Assembly: GCA_963693305.1 (NCBI GenBank)
Contig: OY855914.1
Span: forward strand, 16,740,899 to 16,804,898
Length of the DNA: 64,000 nucleotides
Reading direction: 5' to 3'
Origin: Meandrina meandrites
Taxonomy: Eukaryota; Cnidaria; Anthozoa; Scleractinia; Meandrinidae
Of the stretch, positions 10,133-18,690 are shown piece after piece (positions within the stretch are counted from its first letter, which is position 1; every line of letters starts with the position of its first letter). The notes beneath the pieces are model-generated. The model was given only the letters and a program-made list of their open reading frames with translations, was not told where the DNA came from and did not search any database. The translations under genes and the position numbers were made by a program.

Positions 10133-13100
10133 ATGGACGAAATAGACTTCAGTTCTTTTGAAAATGTAGACCTCGAATCTCTCGAACAAGAACTTGCAAA
10201 AATAGACCCCGCAGAACTGCGGCATTTATCGCAACTTCTTTCAGAAAACGTACCCGCAGTAAAAAAGATAGTAAGGAATGTGCTAGTCGAGCCACTCGCA
10301 GGAAACCCTAGAAAAAGGAACAGAAGGCAACAGATTCTTCTGGAACAAATTTCAGAAACCCCTTTACAACCAAAACCATACAAACCAATTGCCCCCGCAA
10401 GAAACAGGAAAAGAAGACAAAAAGCAAAAAGAAAGTACGATCTTCTGAGGGAATTTGATCCCAGCCACCCCCAAAACATAAGAAATGAGGCAGACAACCA
10501 GAATGGGGTTGAGGATGAAACATTTGAGGGGGAGAAGAGAAACGGAAGGCGATTTATACGGTGGCGCATCAAAAAGGACCTGGAAAGGGACCAAACACCA
10601 AAATTTATGGAAAAAATAAGACAGGAAGTAAGAACATCATTTTTCTTAAGGTATGTTTTCGCATTCAATTTGCGCAACATTGAAGACGATACCTTTTTAA
10701 CCTACTACCAATCTGAAAAAGGTTCCCGATGGATACAAAAGCTAGAAGACGCGGAAAAATGGTTGAAAGAAAGGGAGTCTGAACGTCTGGAAGTAGATGC
10801 AATCGAAAGACCAGACACAAAATGGATCTTCGACCACTACTTCGCATTTGATGTACAAGTTGTGCTTGACCGTCAACCGCTAATGGGAACAGGCCCATTG
10901 CCAGACTGGCTGCGAAACCAAGCAAACGCGGGGAGAAAACAAGCAATGGTTGCACTGGACACGTATAGGGATAACCTGTGTTTATGGCGCTGTATCGCGG
11001 TGCATAAAGGTGCAAGGCCCGATCGAAGCACAGAAGCAGCCCGCAGTCTGGCCAAGAGTTTCTACAAGCTCCGCGAAACACCAACCGATTGCGCAAAAAC
11101 ATCTCTAGATGAAATAGAAAAGGTAGAAATGCACCTGAACAAGGGCGCCACTTTCGCAGATTGGCTCGGAATAAGAGTTTATATACCAGAGCTTCTAGAA
11201 GATAAAGAAGTGGCATGGCATCTGATAAAAAATCCGTCACCAAAGTTGAAAAACATCATGACAATAGGAATTTACGGGGATCACGCATTTTTGATAAAAG
11301 ACATGACAAAGTTAGCGAAAACGTACGAATGCAACCATTGCCACGCAAGATTTACGAAAGCATGTAATCTTCAAAGGCATGCAGAAAGATGCGCCCAAGG
11401 AAAAACAGTAGTAGATTGCCCAGGAGAAAAGGTAGAAGCGCCGCAGTCAGCTTACCAGAAAGCCTTTTACCCGAAGCAAAAAGCCTCGAAAGAATCAATA
11501 CAGTGGTTGGAGTACGTGGCAAAGCACTGGAAAATTCCAATAGCCCACGCAATGTCAGGGCACGGAGGAGAGCGATGGGTAGAGAACAGGTCAGTTGACG
11601 GGTATAACCATGAGAGAAAGTTAGTTCTGCAGTATCACGGATGCTACTGGCACGGGTGTCCAAAATGTCACCCCGATCGAAACACAATAGTAGAACATTT
11701 CGGAAGAACAAGAGAAGAACTCTTCCAAGCAACACTGAAAAGAACGGCTTATCTCCGAAAGAAAGGATACAAAGTAATAGAGTGTTGGGCGTGCGAAGTC
11801 GGAGACAAATACGTAGAAGAACTCCCAGAAGCAAAGACAAAAAGTTACCCACACGCAATTTTGTATGATTTTGAGGCATACGGAGACAAAAACCAGCGGA
11901 AGGAGCTGACAGACAGACTCACGATCGAGAACGTACAAGTCCCAGTCTCGGTTAGCATCGGCGACACGCATGAAAGAAAGCCAACCCATATCTGCGAAAA
12001 AGATCCCACAGAGCTGATCCGCAAGTTCGCAGAAGAGTTAGAAAGACGCGGAAAAAACATCAGGAAACGTGTAAGAGAGGAGTTTATGCCAGCAGACATC
12101 ACCCTGCTGCCAAAAGACCAAAAGAAAAAAATAGAGGAATGGTGCGACCAGGTCCCAGTACTCGGCTTCAACTCGGGGACATACGATCTCAATTTGATAA
12201 AGGCGCACTTCGTGAAAAAGCTGGTAGACACAGCCAGCAAAGTCCGAGTGGCAAAGAACAGCAACAAAATAATGTTTTTACTGACAAGCGGCTTCCGCTT
12301 TCTAGACATAATGAACTACCTCGGTCCACGAACCTCATACGAGGCATGGGTAAAAGCCTACAACTGCAAGACAACGAAATCCTGGCTGCCATACGAGTGG
12401 TTCGACGACATAAAAAAGCTGGATTACCCGGGATTGCCGGATTACCCAGCATGGTACTCAAAACTGAAAGGGGGCTACAAATTGAAACTGGCAGAATGGA
12501 AAGCCTGCAAACGGACATTTAGGGAAAAAGGGATGAAAACCTTTAAAGACTGGGTGCGGTACTACAACAACCGGGATGTTGTGCCAGGCTTAGAGGCGCT
12601 GGAAAAGATGAGAAACTTTTACACAGAAAAGGGGATCGACATCATGAAAGACGCAGTCAGCATCCCAGGGGTAAGCCTGCACTACCTGCTAAAGGGGGCA
12701 ATAGAGCGGAAAGCAGAACTGTTCGCCCCAAGCAAAGAAGCGTATGAGATGTTAAAAGAAGCGGTAGTGGGAGGGCCGAGCCTGGTTTTCACAAGGTACC
12801 ATGAAGTGGGAAAAACGAGAATAAGGCCACATCAATACCCAGACGCCAAACTCTGCCAAAACATCCTCGGCTACGACGCCAACGCGCTGTATCTCTCAAC
12901 CATGCTGCGGGAAATGCCCTGTGGAAAAGAAAGAGTGGAGCACTACGATGACGATTTGGCAATGCCCACGGTACTAACACAAAATCTCAAAGAAGGAAGC
13001 TGGTTCGGGTTTGCGGAAGTGGACATAGAGATTCCGAAGCGCTTACACCCAAAGTTCGAAGAAATGTGCCCATTCTTTTACAACAAAGTGGTGCCAGCGG

Positions 13101-14161
13101 AAGCCGTACCCGAGCATATGATCAAATACTTGACGAACACAGGCAGAAACCGCGGAAACGGGAGAAAACTCGTGGGAGCATTGTCGGGGCAGAGGATACT
13201 GCTATACGCCCCACTGCTGAAATGGTACATAGAACACGGGGCGGAAATAACAAAGGTGTATCGGACAATTGACTACAAACCGAAAAAGATCTTCCCCTGG
13301 TTTGTGGAACAGGTGACGGAGGCACGCCGGACAGGAGATAAAGAAAAGGACAAAGCGCTGCTGGGAGATATATTCAAACTGCTAGGAAACAGCGGCTACG
13401 GAAAGCTGATCGAAGCCTTAGAACGGCAAACCAACGTAATCTACACAGAAGATGAGAAAGTGGTAGACAGAGCGCTGAGAAGCGCGTATTTCACCAATCT
13501 AGATGAGATAGGCGCGGCGTATGAGTTAGAAAGCCGGAAACCGCGGATAACAATCAGACGCCAATTTCAGATAGGGATCGCGGTATATCAGCTGGCCAAG
13601 CTGCGGATGTTAGAATTTTATTATGATTTCTTGGACAGGTACTTTGACAGAAAAGATTTTGAGCTGATCCAAATGGACACGGACAGCAACTATATGGCAA
13701 TAGCGGGAAAAAAGCTCGAAGACATCGTAAAGCCGGAGCTGAGAGAAGAATTCGAGAAAGAAAAAAAGAATTGGTTGGCATGGGACAAGTGGAGTGGTAG
13801 AACACCCGGTCTGTTTAAGCAGGAGTTTGAGGGGGAGCGGATGATAGCGCTCTGCGCCAAATGTTATTATGCGGACGATCGAGGGGAAAAAAAGAAGCTA
13901 AGTACAAAAGGTATGTCAAAGAACCAAAACGAAATAAACTGGCAACGTTTCAAGGCAGCGCTGGACGGAAGCAAAGACATGGCAACAAACAGGGGCTTCA
14001 GAATGCGAGACGGGAACATGGTAACTTACGAGCAGGAGAAGCTGGGGTTGAGTGCATATTATGACAAACGATGGGTCCTGCCAGACGGAATTCACACAGA
14101 ACCTATTGAATACCATATTAAACAAAAAAATGGGGGACTGAATATAATATGGCAGGACTGA
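10133..14161 (+). CDS. pPolB: protein-primed family B DNA polymerase
   Basis: Replicates the element's linear DNA. The 1342-residue product shows 3'-5' exonuclease motifs (D579-F-E581 in LYDFEAYGD; D685 in FNSGTYDLNLIK; Y811/D815) and palm motifs A (D915 in GYDANALY), B (N1086 in LLGNSGYGK) and C (D1182-T-D1184). Upstream are a C2HC zinc finger (C400, C403, H416, C420) and a segment HGCYWHGCPKC at about 502-512, typical of a Vsr/restriction-like nuclease fold that I associate with Polinton polymerases. The stretch RDNLCLWRC (C283) with a later DHAFLI (H384) resembles an OTU-like module; that is weaker. The basic, low-complexity N-terminus (50-150) may hold terminal-protein functions. The frame is intact with no stops. 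The end overlaps the next ORF by 13 bp. Confidence 0.95.
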   Translation: MDEIDFSSFENVDLESLEQELAKIDPAELRHLSQLLSENVPAVKKIVRNVLVEPLAGNPRKRNRRQQILLEQISETPLQPKPYKPIAPARNRKRRQKAKRKYDLLREFDPSHPQNIRNEADNQNGVEDETFEGEKRNGRRFIRWRIKKDLERDQTPKFMEKIRQEVRTSFFLRYVFAFNLRNIEDDTFLTYYQSEKGSRWIQKLEDAEKWLKERESERLEVDAIERPDTKWIFDHYFAFDVQVVLDRQPLMGTGPLPDWLRNQANAGRKQAMVALDTYRDNLCLWRCIAVHKGARPDRSTEAARSLAKSFYKLRETPTDCAKTSLDEIEKVEMHLNKGATFADWLGIRVYIPELLEDKEVAWHLIKNPSPKLKNIMTIGIYGDHAFLIKDMTKLAKTYECNHCHARFTKACNLQRHAERCAQGKTVVDCPGEKVEAPQSAYQKAFYPKQKASKESIQWLEYVAKHWKIPIAHAMSGHGGERWVENRSVDGYNHERKLVLQYHGCYWHGCPKCHPDRNTIVEHFGRTREELFQATLKRTAYLRKKGYKVIECWACEVGDKYVEELPEAKTKSYPHAILYDFEAYGDKNQRKELTDRLTIENVQVPVSVSIGDTHERKPTHICEKDPTELIRKFAEELERRGKNIRKRVREEFMPADITLLPKDQKKKIEEWCDQVPVLGFNSGTYDLNLIKAHFVKKLVDTASKVRVAKNSNKIMFLLTSGFRFLDIMNYLGPRTSYEAWVKAYNCKTTKSWLPYEWFDDIKKLDYPGLPDYPAWYSKLKGGYKLKLAEWKACKRTFREKGMKTFKDWVRYYNNRDVVPGLEALEKMRNFYTEKGIDIMKDAVSIPGVSLHYLLKGAIERKAELFAPSKEAYEMLKEAVVGGPSLVFTRYHEVGKTRIRPHQYPDAKLCQNILGYDANALYLSTMLREMPCGKERVEHYDDDLAMPTVLTQNLKEGSWFGFAEVDIEIPKRLHPKFEEMCPFFYNKVVPAEAVPEHMIKYLTNTGRNRGNGRKLVGALSGQRILLYAPLLKWYIEHGAEITKVYRTIDYKPKKIFPWFVEQVTEARRTGDKEKDKALLGDIFKLLGNSGYGKLIEALERQTNVIYTEDEKVVDRALRSAYFTNLDEIGAAYELESRKPRITIRRQFQIGIAVYQLAKLRMLEFYYDFLDRYFDRKDFELIQMDTDSNYMAIAGKKLEDIVKPELREEFEKEKKNWLAWDKWSGRTPGLFKQEFEGERMIALCAKCYYADDRGEKKKLSTKGMSKNQNEINWQRFKAALDGSKDMATNRGFRMRDGNMVTYEQEKLGLSAYYDKRWVLPDGIHTEPIEYHIKQKNGGLNIIWQD

Positions 14162-14412
14162 GTATAGCGGGAGAGAATATGGTGGAAAAAATTCAAAACC
14201 TTCCCGAAAAGCACAGAGAGCGGGTTATGGGAGAATACATCAAAATGAAACTAAAACACCGGGAGCGGCGGGGGTGGGAGGCGGTAAACATACAAATCCG
14301 AAAAAAAGTGTGGTATTTCAGCAAGCTAAAGGTGCAGAGCCTGAGACAATACATCCCATACCCGCAGACGGCAACTTTGTTGCCAACTCCGGAACAGCAA
14401 CTGAGTTGCTAA
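14149..14412 (+). CDS. small protein, F-box-like paralogue family member 1
   Basis: Function unknown. Residues 11-52 (from MVEKIQNLPEKHRERV through the RRGWEAVN segment) align with the N-termini of the products of 24812-25135 and 25177-25566, following a pattern LP-x-E/K-x-R-E-K/R-x-3-EYIxIKL-x-R-x-x-GW-x-x-V. The start LPxELREKI in the other two copies resembles the opening of an F-box. This copy lacks their Cys-rich C-terminal half and ends in an unrelated tail. The start at 14149 overlaps the polymerase end; ATG 14179 fits the alignment better. It meets the integrase gene tail to tail, overlapping by 4 bp. Confidence 0.6.
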   Translation: MAGLSIAGENMVEKIQNLPEKHRERVMGEYIKMKLKHRERRGWEAVNIQIRKKVWYFSKLKVQSLRQYIPYPQTATLLPTPEQQLSC

Positions 14413-15395
14413 CCCACAGCTGGAGGTAATTCTGTATCCAGTGGCACAACAAGCAGTTCTTCACGTACAAAACCACGCTTAGGGCCGTCGCGCAAATAGT
14501 AGAGAACAGGTTGATTCGGTTTGGTAAAAGATCGTTCAAGGTTGTAAACTTTCAAAGACCAGATTGGATCAGTGGCTCTTTTCGCCCCGCCTTCAAGCTC
14601 ACCAGGTTCGTACAAATACCGAACCATAGCGATGGATGGGAGCTCTTTTTCGTTCAAACCAGCGGGTCTCAAATATTTAGTTGACGGCTCCGCATAAACA
14701 TTTTTTTTCTTGATTGCAGCAACAGGTTTCATACCAATCAATCGAGTGACTTGGTTGTTCAGAGCAGAAACAACTGAGGGAAGCCTTTTTACCCACACAG
14801 TAGATCGCAGACCCTCAGGGGAACGCATTTCAACTGCGTACTGGTGGCCAAACAAACGCTCAGCCAGGGTACGATTGAAACGTTCAACAATAGCTTGGTC
14901 TCTATGAATTTCAGGGTGGCCACGTCTGATAGAAGTTTTGTGATTTTCCATTTCTTTTGTAACAGCGCCCATAAATTCACGCCCAGGATCAACCTGCAAC
15001 AGTTGAGGCCATTTCAAAGGTCCACGTGTATAAATTGTCTTAAAAGCTTTGGCAACCTCATCAGAGTTTTTAGAAGTTAAAGGCTGAGCTTCTTTGAATC
15101 TGCTGGCAACATCAACAACGGTAAGCGCGTATTTGTAAGTGCTACGGCCCACTTTGTCATGTGGCAGAAAAAGAAGATCTGCCTGATGCACTTTGTTGGG
15201 TGTAGGCACGTCGAATTTTAGGCGAGGAATGTAGCGCGGTGCGGGGAGGTAAATCTGCCAGAGCGCTTGTTTGAACAACCATTCTTTGGCAACAACTTCA
15301 GGTACCTTTGCAGCGGCCGCTAATTTTTTAATGGCAGAAATGCCTTTCCAGTAACCCTGCGGACTGTAGTAACGCCGCGCCAATTTTCTGTCCAT
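14409..15395 (-). CDS. INT: Polinton retroviral-type integrase (DDE)
   Basis: Inserts the linear element into host DNA through the TIRs. The 328-residue product has a catalytic core with D73 (HQADLLF), D136 (LQVDPGREF) and E171 (QAIVERFN), the DDE triad of the rve integrase family. The C-terminal part (about 285-318, KVYNLERSF through GFVREELLVV) fits the small SH3/chromo-like module common in Polinton integrases. The usual HHCC N-terminal finger is not evident in residues 1-60. The gene is convergent with the small ORF at 14149 and divergent from 15406, with only 10 bp between the outermost ATGs. A palindromic TATATA at 15417-15422 lies about 20 bp upstream. The frame is intact. Confidence 0.93.
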   Translation of the reverse strand: MDRKLARRYYSPQGYWKGISAIKKLAAAAKVPEVVAKEWLFKQALWQIYLPAPRYIPRLKFDVPTPNKVHQADLLFLPHDKVGRSTYKYALTVVDVASRFKEAQPLTSKNSDEVAKAFKTIYTRGPLKWPQLLQVDPGREFMGAVTKEMENHKTSIRRGHPEIHRDQAIVERFNRTLAERLFGHQYAVEMRSPEGLRSTVWVKRLPSVVSALNNQVTRLIGMKPVAAIKKKNVYAEPSTKYLRPAGLNEKELPSIAMVRYLYEPGELEGGAKRATDPIWSLKVYNLERSFTKPNQPVLYYLRDGPKRGFVREELLVVPLDTELPPAVG

Positions 15396-15405
15396 TTAAA
15401 TAATT

Positions 15406-15909
15406 ATGCGCGGACATATATACATGACAACAAAAATGAGTTTGGGTTTACCCAAGGGGTGTGGAAAAAAAGAGCTTAACGAAATGTTGCTGAAAAAGCA
15501 GGAAGCGAAAATAAAAGAAATCAAGCCGGAAAAAGATCTTGACGACCGTTACGAGTGGGAATTCTACCCTGAGCCCGAAGAGATGAGCCTCCCTCCCAAA
15601 CCAAAATTATGGTATTTATTTGCGGTACTAAAAAAAGTCGGTATTTCTATAGATCAGGTCGGTGACGAAATGGGGCTGACCTTTTTGGGTAATGTCATTC
15701 ACCAGTTCAAGCAGGTAAATCTCGGATCATGTAACTACGTTTGTTTTTTATACAACTATTTTCAAAAGGTTTCACCTATCGATTGGCCGGCGAAAAAGGC
15801 AATACTGGGAAAGCTCACGAAAAGATTGCCGAAGATGGTACAAACCAGAAATAAAGCCGAAAAAAGTTTCAACGAATGGTGGTTGGAGGCAAACAGAAGT
15901 TGTCTTTGA
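15406..15909 (+). CDS. unknown Polinton protein
   Basis: I do not recognise this protein. The longest form is 167 residues. In-frame ATGs at 15424 and 15436 follow the TATATA box at 15417 and are likelier starts, because the box would otherwise lie inside the coding region. The N-terminal third is charged (many K and E), and PEPEEMSLPPKPKLW forms a proline-rich linker. Residues about 70-160 look globular and helical, ending in a basic segment (KKAILGKLTKRLPKMVQTRNKAEKS, given in part). No catalytic motif or membrane segment is seen. Its place opposite the integrase suggests an accessory or regulatory role, which is inference only. Confidence 0.65.
   Translation: MRGHIYMTTKMSLGLPKGCGKKELNEMLLKKQEAKIKEIKPEKDLDDRYEWEFYPEPEEMSLPPKPKLWYLFAVLKKVGISIDQVGDEMGLTFLGNVIHQFKQVNLGSCNYVCFLYNYFQKVSPIDWPAKKAILGKLTKRLPKMVQTRNKAEKSFNEWWLEANRSCL
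15416..15422. promoter_or_regulatory. shared bidirectional TATATA box
   Basis: atatata sits between the integrase start (15395, minus) and the start region of the rightward ORF. Because TATATA is palindromic it can serve both. It argues that the rightward protein starts at ATG 15424 or 15436 rather than 15406. Confidence 0.45.
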
Positions 15910-15916
15910 TGTTCTG

Positions 15917-16108
15917 TTAACCCTTTACCTTAGAGGTGTCTCCACTGTCAGTGTGGTTTGAAAACTGCAGTTTTGTTTTTTTAGTAGTAAAGGTGTTGTA
16001 CTTTTTCTCAATATCTTGATACTCGCCGTCAGAGATTTCACCATCGTCAAGAGCGGTTGATATGAGAGTGTTGATTGAGCTCAGCGTAGCTTCAGCCAAA
16101 GTCTGCAT
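15917..16108 (-). CDS. C-terminal part of frameshifted membrane protein
   Basis: 63 codons containing a helical segment (TLAEATLSSINTLIST, then ALDDGEISDGEYQDIE). It overlaps the end of 16092-16421 by 17 bp in another frame. In related Polinton proteins I recall a glycine-rich hydrophobic region and a TLAEAKLN/EISDEEF tail belonging to one polypeptide, so this is best read as the downstream half of a gene interrupted by a length change in an A8 run. A genuinely separate short gene is less likely, as there is no TATATA box before it. Confidence 0.55.
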   Translation of the reverse strand: MQTLAEATLSSINTLISTALDDGEISDGEYQDIEKKYNTFTTKKTKLQFSNHTDSGDTSKVKG

Positions 16109-16421
16109 TTTTTTTGTGTTTTTTCGCTTTACGCCGGAAAAATTTGATGGGGCCCATGCAGGAGGTTGACATCAATGAAAACAAGAGGCCAGTTGCGATT
16201 AAAGGCCCACCAACAACAATGCCAACCGCAGAAAGTGAAGCGCCCAGCCCAGAGCCTGTAAGAAGGGCAGCAACTCCGCCTGTTAACCCGCTTACTGTTT
16301 GACAACGCGTGTGCCACCGTCTAAACTTGGCTGAGGTTTGGTAGTAATGCGCCAACTGGTTTTCAAGATTTTTCTTCATCTTTTCTATTTCAGCCAGCCG
16401 GTATTTTGATGTAGAATCCAT
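16092..16421 (-). CDS. glycine-rich membrane protein, truncated by frameshift
   Basis: 109 residues: a charged N-terminal helix (1-40), then a hydrophobic Gly/Ala-rich stretch at 43-85 (VSGLTGGVAALLTGSG onward) long enough for one or two membrane passes, then a very basic tail (FFRRKAKKHKK). The frame closes soon after an A8 run (minus-strand sense; t8 at about 16110-16117 on plus). The continuing homologous sequence is in the +1 frame at 15917-16108. Likely a virion membrane-active or internal protein, by position in the structural block. A TATATAT box lies at 16426-16432, just before the ATG. Confidence 0.65.
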   Translation of the reverse strand: MDSTSKYRLAEIEKMKKNLENQLAHYYQTSAKFRRWHTRCQTVSGLTGGVAALLTGSGLGASLSAVGIVVGGPLIATGLLFSLMSTSCMGPIKFFRRKAKKHKKNADFG

Positions 16422-16452
16422 TTCCTATATATGTGTTTAAAAAATGTGTAAT

Positions 16453-17307
16453 CTAATCACAATATTGGTTATGCCATTTTCCATTTTTATATACAATCCG
16501 ATTACATGGCCCAGTTGTATTTTTAGGGTGTGTCCAGAACTTTTTGCTGAACAGACCGGTTTTCGTGTTAAAGGCACCTTTTGCGATGTCACCACTCCAA
16601 TACTTTTTAAACAAATCCTTATCACCACCTGTGACAGCCATGATTGCAGCAGCCACATCTTGAGCCGGTTGAAAGCCTGGAATTTTTTCGCCGATATTTT
16701 TATTGATCGTTTCACCGACACCCAATCCCACTTTTTGCTTCGAGCTGATTGCGTTGCGCGCCGCAGCGTGACCCCATTGCCGTTTGTTTTTGGGAATAGC
16801 GTCAAGCGCCTTTACCATTTTTTTGTCTGCATCATGTTTGCAGCCTTTCTCATTTTTCTTGCCTGCGCAGACGGCATAATCAACGTCATGCTGCATTGCA
16901 ACTGCGTCCGTGGCGCCTGTGGGTTGCTGGTAAATCTTTAATATCTTCCCCGTCTTGGGGTCGTAAGAAAGCTGTTTTTCAAGAGGATTGTATGGCCCTG
17001 TATAGTTGTGGCCCGGAAGTGTCCACCCCTTTTTTGGTTTAGGCAGCTTGCCAATGGCTTTATGCAAATCAAAAGCCCCACCACGTTGGTAAAGAGGGTT
17101 TGTTGGGTCATCTACTCTATTACCCGCATAAATTCTCATATCATAGTCACCACCACTTTGAGCCCCACTAATAAACCGTGTCTTGGTAATGCCACAACTT
17201 GCGCATTTTACTTTTAACATTCTTCTACCATTTTTTGTGGTAGTGTTTTTTTTGCTTCCCGGTACGTTGGGTGTGAAACGCTTTTCCTTCACGCAGTATA
17301 CCTCCAT
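16453..17307 (-). CDS. parvovirus-like phospholipase A2 virion protein
   Basis: 284 residues. Residues 90-165 carry a parvoviral VP1-type phospholipase A2 pattern: calcium loop PGHNYTGPYNPL (98-109), catalytic H140-D141 with Y144 (HDVDY), and a later D159/D161. This fold hydrolyses phospholipids and in parvoviruses serves endosomal escape, so an entry role is inferred. The N-terminus (1-46) is a small zinc-ribbon-like leader (YCVKEKRFTPN, then CASCGITKTRF) shared almost word for word with the neighbour at 17330-17860. Its first knuckle is C-x2-E rather than C-x2-C. The TTATATAA box lies 2 bp before the ATG. The frame is intact. Confidence 0.8.
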   Translation of the reverse strand: MEVYCVKEKRFTPNVPGSKKNTTTKNGRRMLKVKCASCGITKTRFISGAQSGGDYDMRIYAGNRVDDPTNPLYQRGGAFDLHKAIGKLPKPKKGWTLPGHNYTGPYNPLEKQLSYDPKTGKILKIYQQPTGATDAVAMQHDVDYAVCAGKKNEKGCKHDADKKMVKALDAIPKNKRQWGHAAARNAISSKQKVGLGVGETINKNIGEKIPGFQPAQDVAAAIMAVTGGDKDLFKKYWSGDIAKGAFNTKTGLFSKKFWTHPKNTTGPCNRIVYKNGKWHNQYCD

Positions 17308-17329
17308 CTTATATAATTAAAGAAAATTC

Positions 17330-17860
17330 TCAGGCCGCTGTGTGACACCCGCCTTTCATCATATCTTTTGGTCTTAATCTGTTTGAGGCTTTAGTCAACA
17401 AATCCCCAGACAAAGCATCAATTGTGTAATTAACAGCTTTTCTCGCGATTGGTTTGGCTTTATTGGCTAACTTCTTCTGATACTCTGGTTGTCTCAGAAA
17501 CTCGCTTGCAAAGTATCTTCCTTGTTTCACACCTTGCTTTGCTAAATAAGGAACTCCATACTCAAAGAAAGCTTCAGCTGCTGTATTTCCAACTGTATCA
17601 AGAACCCCACCTCCGAACATTCTTTTTTCAGCGCGTGCAAGTTCTTCTCTCTTCTTTTTGGGTAAACCCCTTCTGGTCCACTTAAATATTGGTTCCAAAA
17701 TATTACCTCCTTCTTGAGCACTGACAAATCTTGTCTTGGTAATGCCGCAGCTGGCACATTTTACTTTAAGCAGTCTTCTGCCGTTTTTTGCGGTTGCAAA
17801 TGTTTCACTTCCCACCACATTAGGTGTGAAGCGCTTTTCTTTCACACAGTAAACATCCAT
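17330..17860 (-). CDS. virion protein with duplicated zinc-ribbon leader
   Basis: 176 residues. Residues 1-45 duplicate the leader of the phospholipase A2 protein (YCVKEKRFTPNV, then CASCGITKTRF), again with glutamate in place of the second Cys. The rest is basic and helical, with GGGVLDTVGNTAAEAFFEYG and a C-terminal KGGCHTAA. The GGG and KGG sites could be cleaved by the element's adenain-type protease; this is speculation from the adenovirus precedent. A minor internal capsid or core role is inferred from position. Spacing is 2 bp to the protease gene and 22 bp to the phospholipase gene. Confidence 0.65.
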   Translation of the reverse strand: MDVYCVKEKRFTPNVVGSETFATAKNGRRLLKVKCASCGITKTRFVSAQEGGNILEPIFKWTRRGLPKKKREELARAEKRMFGGGVLDTVGNTAAEAFFEYGVPYLAKQGVKQGRYFASEFLRQPEYQKKLANKAKPIARKAVNYTIDALSGDLLTKASNRLRPKDMMKGGCHTAA

Positions 17861-17862
17861 CC

Positions 17863-18318
17863 TTATACATTATGTGTAAAATAATCCTTCACCACAGCCT
17901 CGTTGGTGTGCGTATTTTCGGAAAACATGCTCAAAATTTCTCGAAATGTCCGCCCTTTGTTACGTTCGTTCAGAAAAAGCAGACAGTAGTAGCCACAGCG
18001 CACGCTGAATTCCCACTGAAGCTGGTTGTCATTTCGTAGAAAGGTCTGTTTGCCCTCGAGAATCAACTCAATTTCCCATTCCGCGGGCGGAGGTAAACCG
18101 AAAGAGTCAAAGTATTCGCGCCCGCCCCAGCAGCATACCCAATGGGTGCCTGGCCCTCCAAGATCATCCATGTTGATTACACAAGGGGAGTTGTTTTTCA
18201 CGTGGATCTCGTCTCTCGCAAATATACCTTTGATGGGGATTTTCAAGTATTGGCACCATCGCTGCAAGTCATAATCAGTTAAGGGGACATCAACGAAGGC
18301 GGGCTTTTTTTTGGTCAC
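17863..18318 (-). CDS. PRO: adenain-like cysteine protease (maturation protease)
   Basis: Cleaves capsid precursors during virion maturation in Polintons and adenoviruses. The 151-residue product has the family layout: H59 (GTHWVC), D71 (EYFDSFGLPPP), an oxyanion Q (Q99 or Q101, NQLQWEFS) and nucleophile C108 (VRCGYYCLLFL). The order His-Asp-Gln-Cys and spacing match adenain/Ulp1 (C5/C48) proteases. The start overlaps the upstream gene by 29 bp. A TATAAA at about 18329 inside that gene could give a separate transcript. The frame is intact. Confidence 0.92.
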   Translation of the reverse strand: MTKKKPAFVDVPLTDYDLQRWCQYLKIPIKGIFARDEIHVKNNSPCVINMDDLGGPGTHWVCCWGGREYFDSFGLPPPAEWEIELILEGKQTFLRNDNQLQWEFSVRCGYYCLLFLNERNKGRTFREILSMFSENTHTNEAVVKDYFTHNV

Positions 18319-18664
18319 CCCAAGAACCTATAAATGGTGGAGGGCGCATATATGGTGGAGGGTTGATGCGCATTCCCTTTCCTCCTGTTGGGGGTTTTAC
18401 CCGCATGCCTGCCCCCTGCGCGGCTATTTTGCGCACATGTCTGATTTGTGTCTTGCTCATGTCTATGTCCACGCCCGTTTTGTTTTTGATAGCGCGCTCT
18501 ATTTTTTTGATCTGTCTGGCGGTCAAGTGCAAAGTGTCGCTACCGCCGGTTATAGCCTCGTTTTTAAATCTGAGTGTAACTGCTTCTCCTGGCCCAAAGG
18601 CCCGCGCGAGGCTTACCTTCTGCCCGTCTGAAAGTGAAATCTTGTGCGGATAGTAAGTCGTCAT
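18290..18664 (-). CDS. small basic structural protein of Polintons
   Basis: 124 residues. Residues 8-80 (KISLSDGQKVSLARAF, then LTARQIKKIERA and MSKTQIRHVRK) match a pattern I recall in cnidarian Polinton capsid-block proteins, but I know no assigned activity. The C-terminus is rich in Pro, Gly, Lys and Arg (PPTGGKGMR, PPPYMRPPPF), suggesting a disordered nucleic-acid or capsid contact. GAG and TGG sites could be cut by the adjacent protease; this is unproven. Located between major capsid and protease genes, with a TATAAG box just before the ATG. Confidence 0.7.
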   Translation of the reverse strand: MTTYYPHKISLSDGQKVSLARAFGPGEAVTLRFKNEAITGGSDTLHLTARQIKKIERAIKNKTGVDIDMSKTQIRHVRKIAAQGAGMRVKPPTGGKGMRINPPPYMRPPPFIGSWGDQKKARLR

Positions 18665-18690
18665 CTCTTATATTTCATACAAAAAATATT

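Noticed and set aside
10102..11989. Long minus ORFs opposite the polymerase
   Set aside because: Shadows of a strongly coding plus-strand gene with all polymerase motifs.
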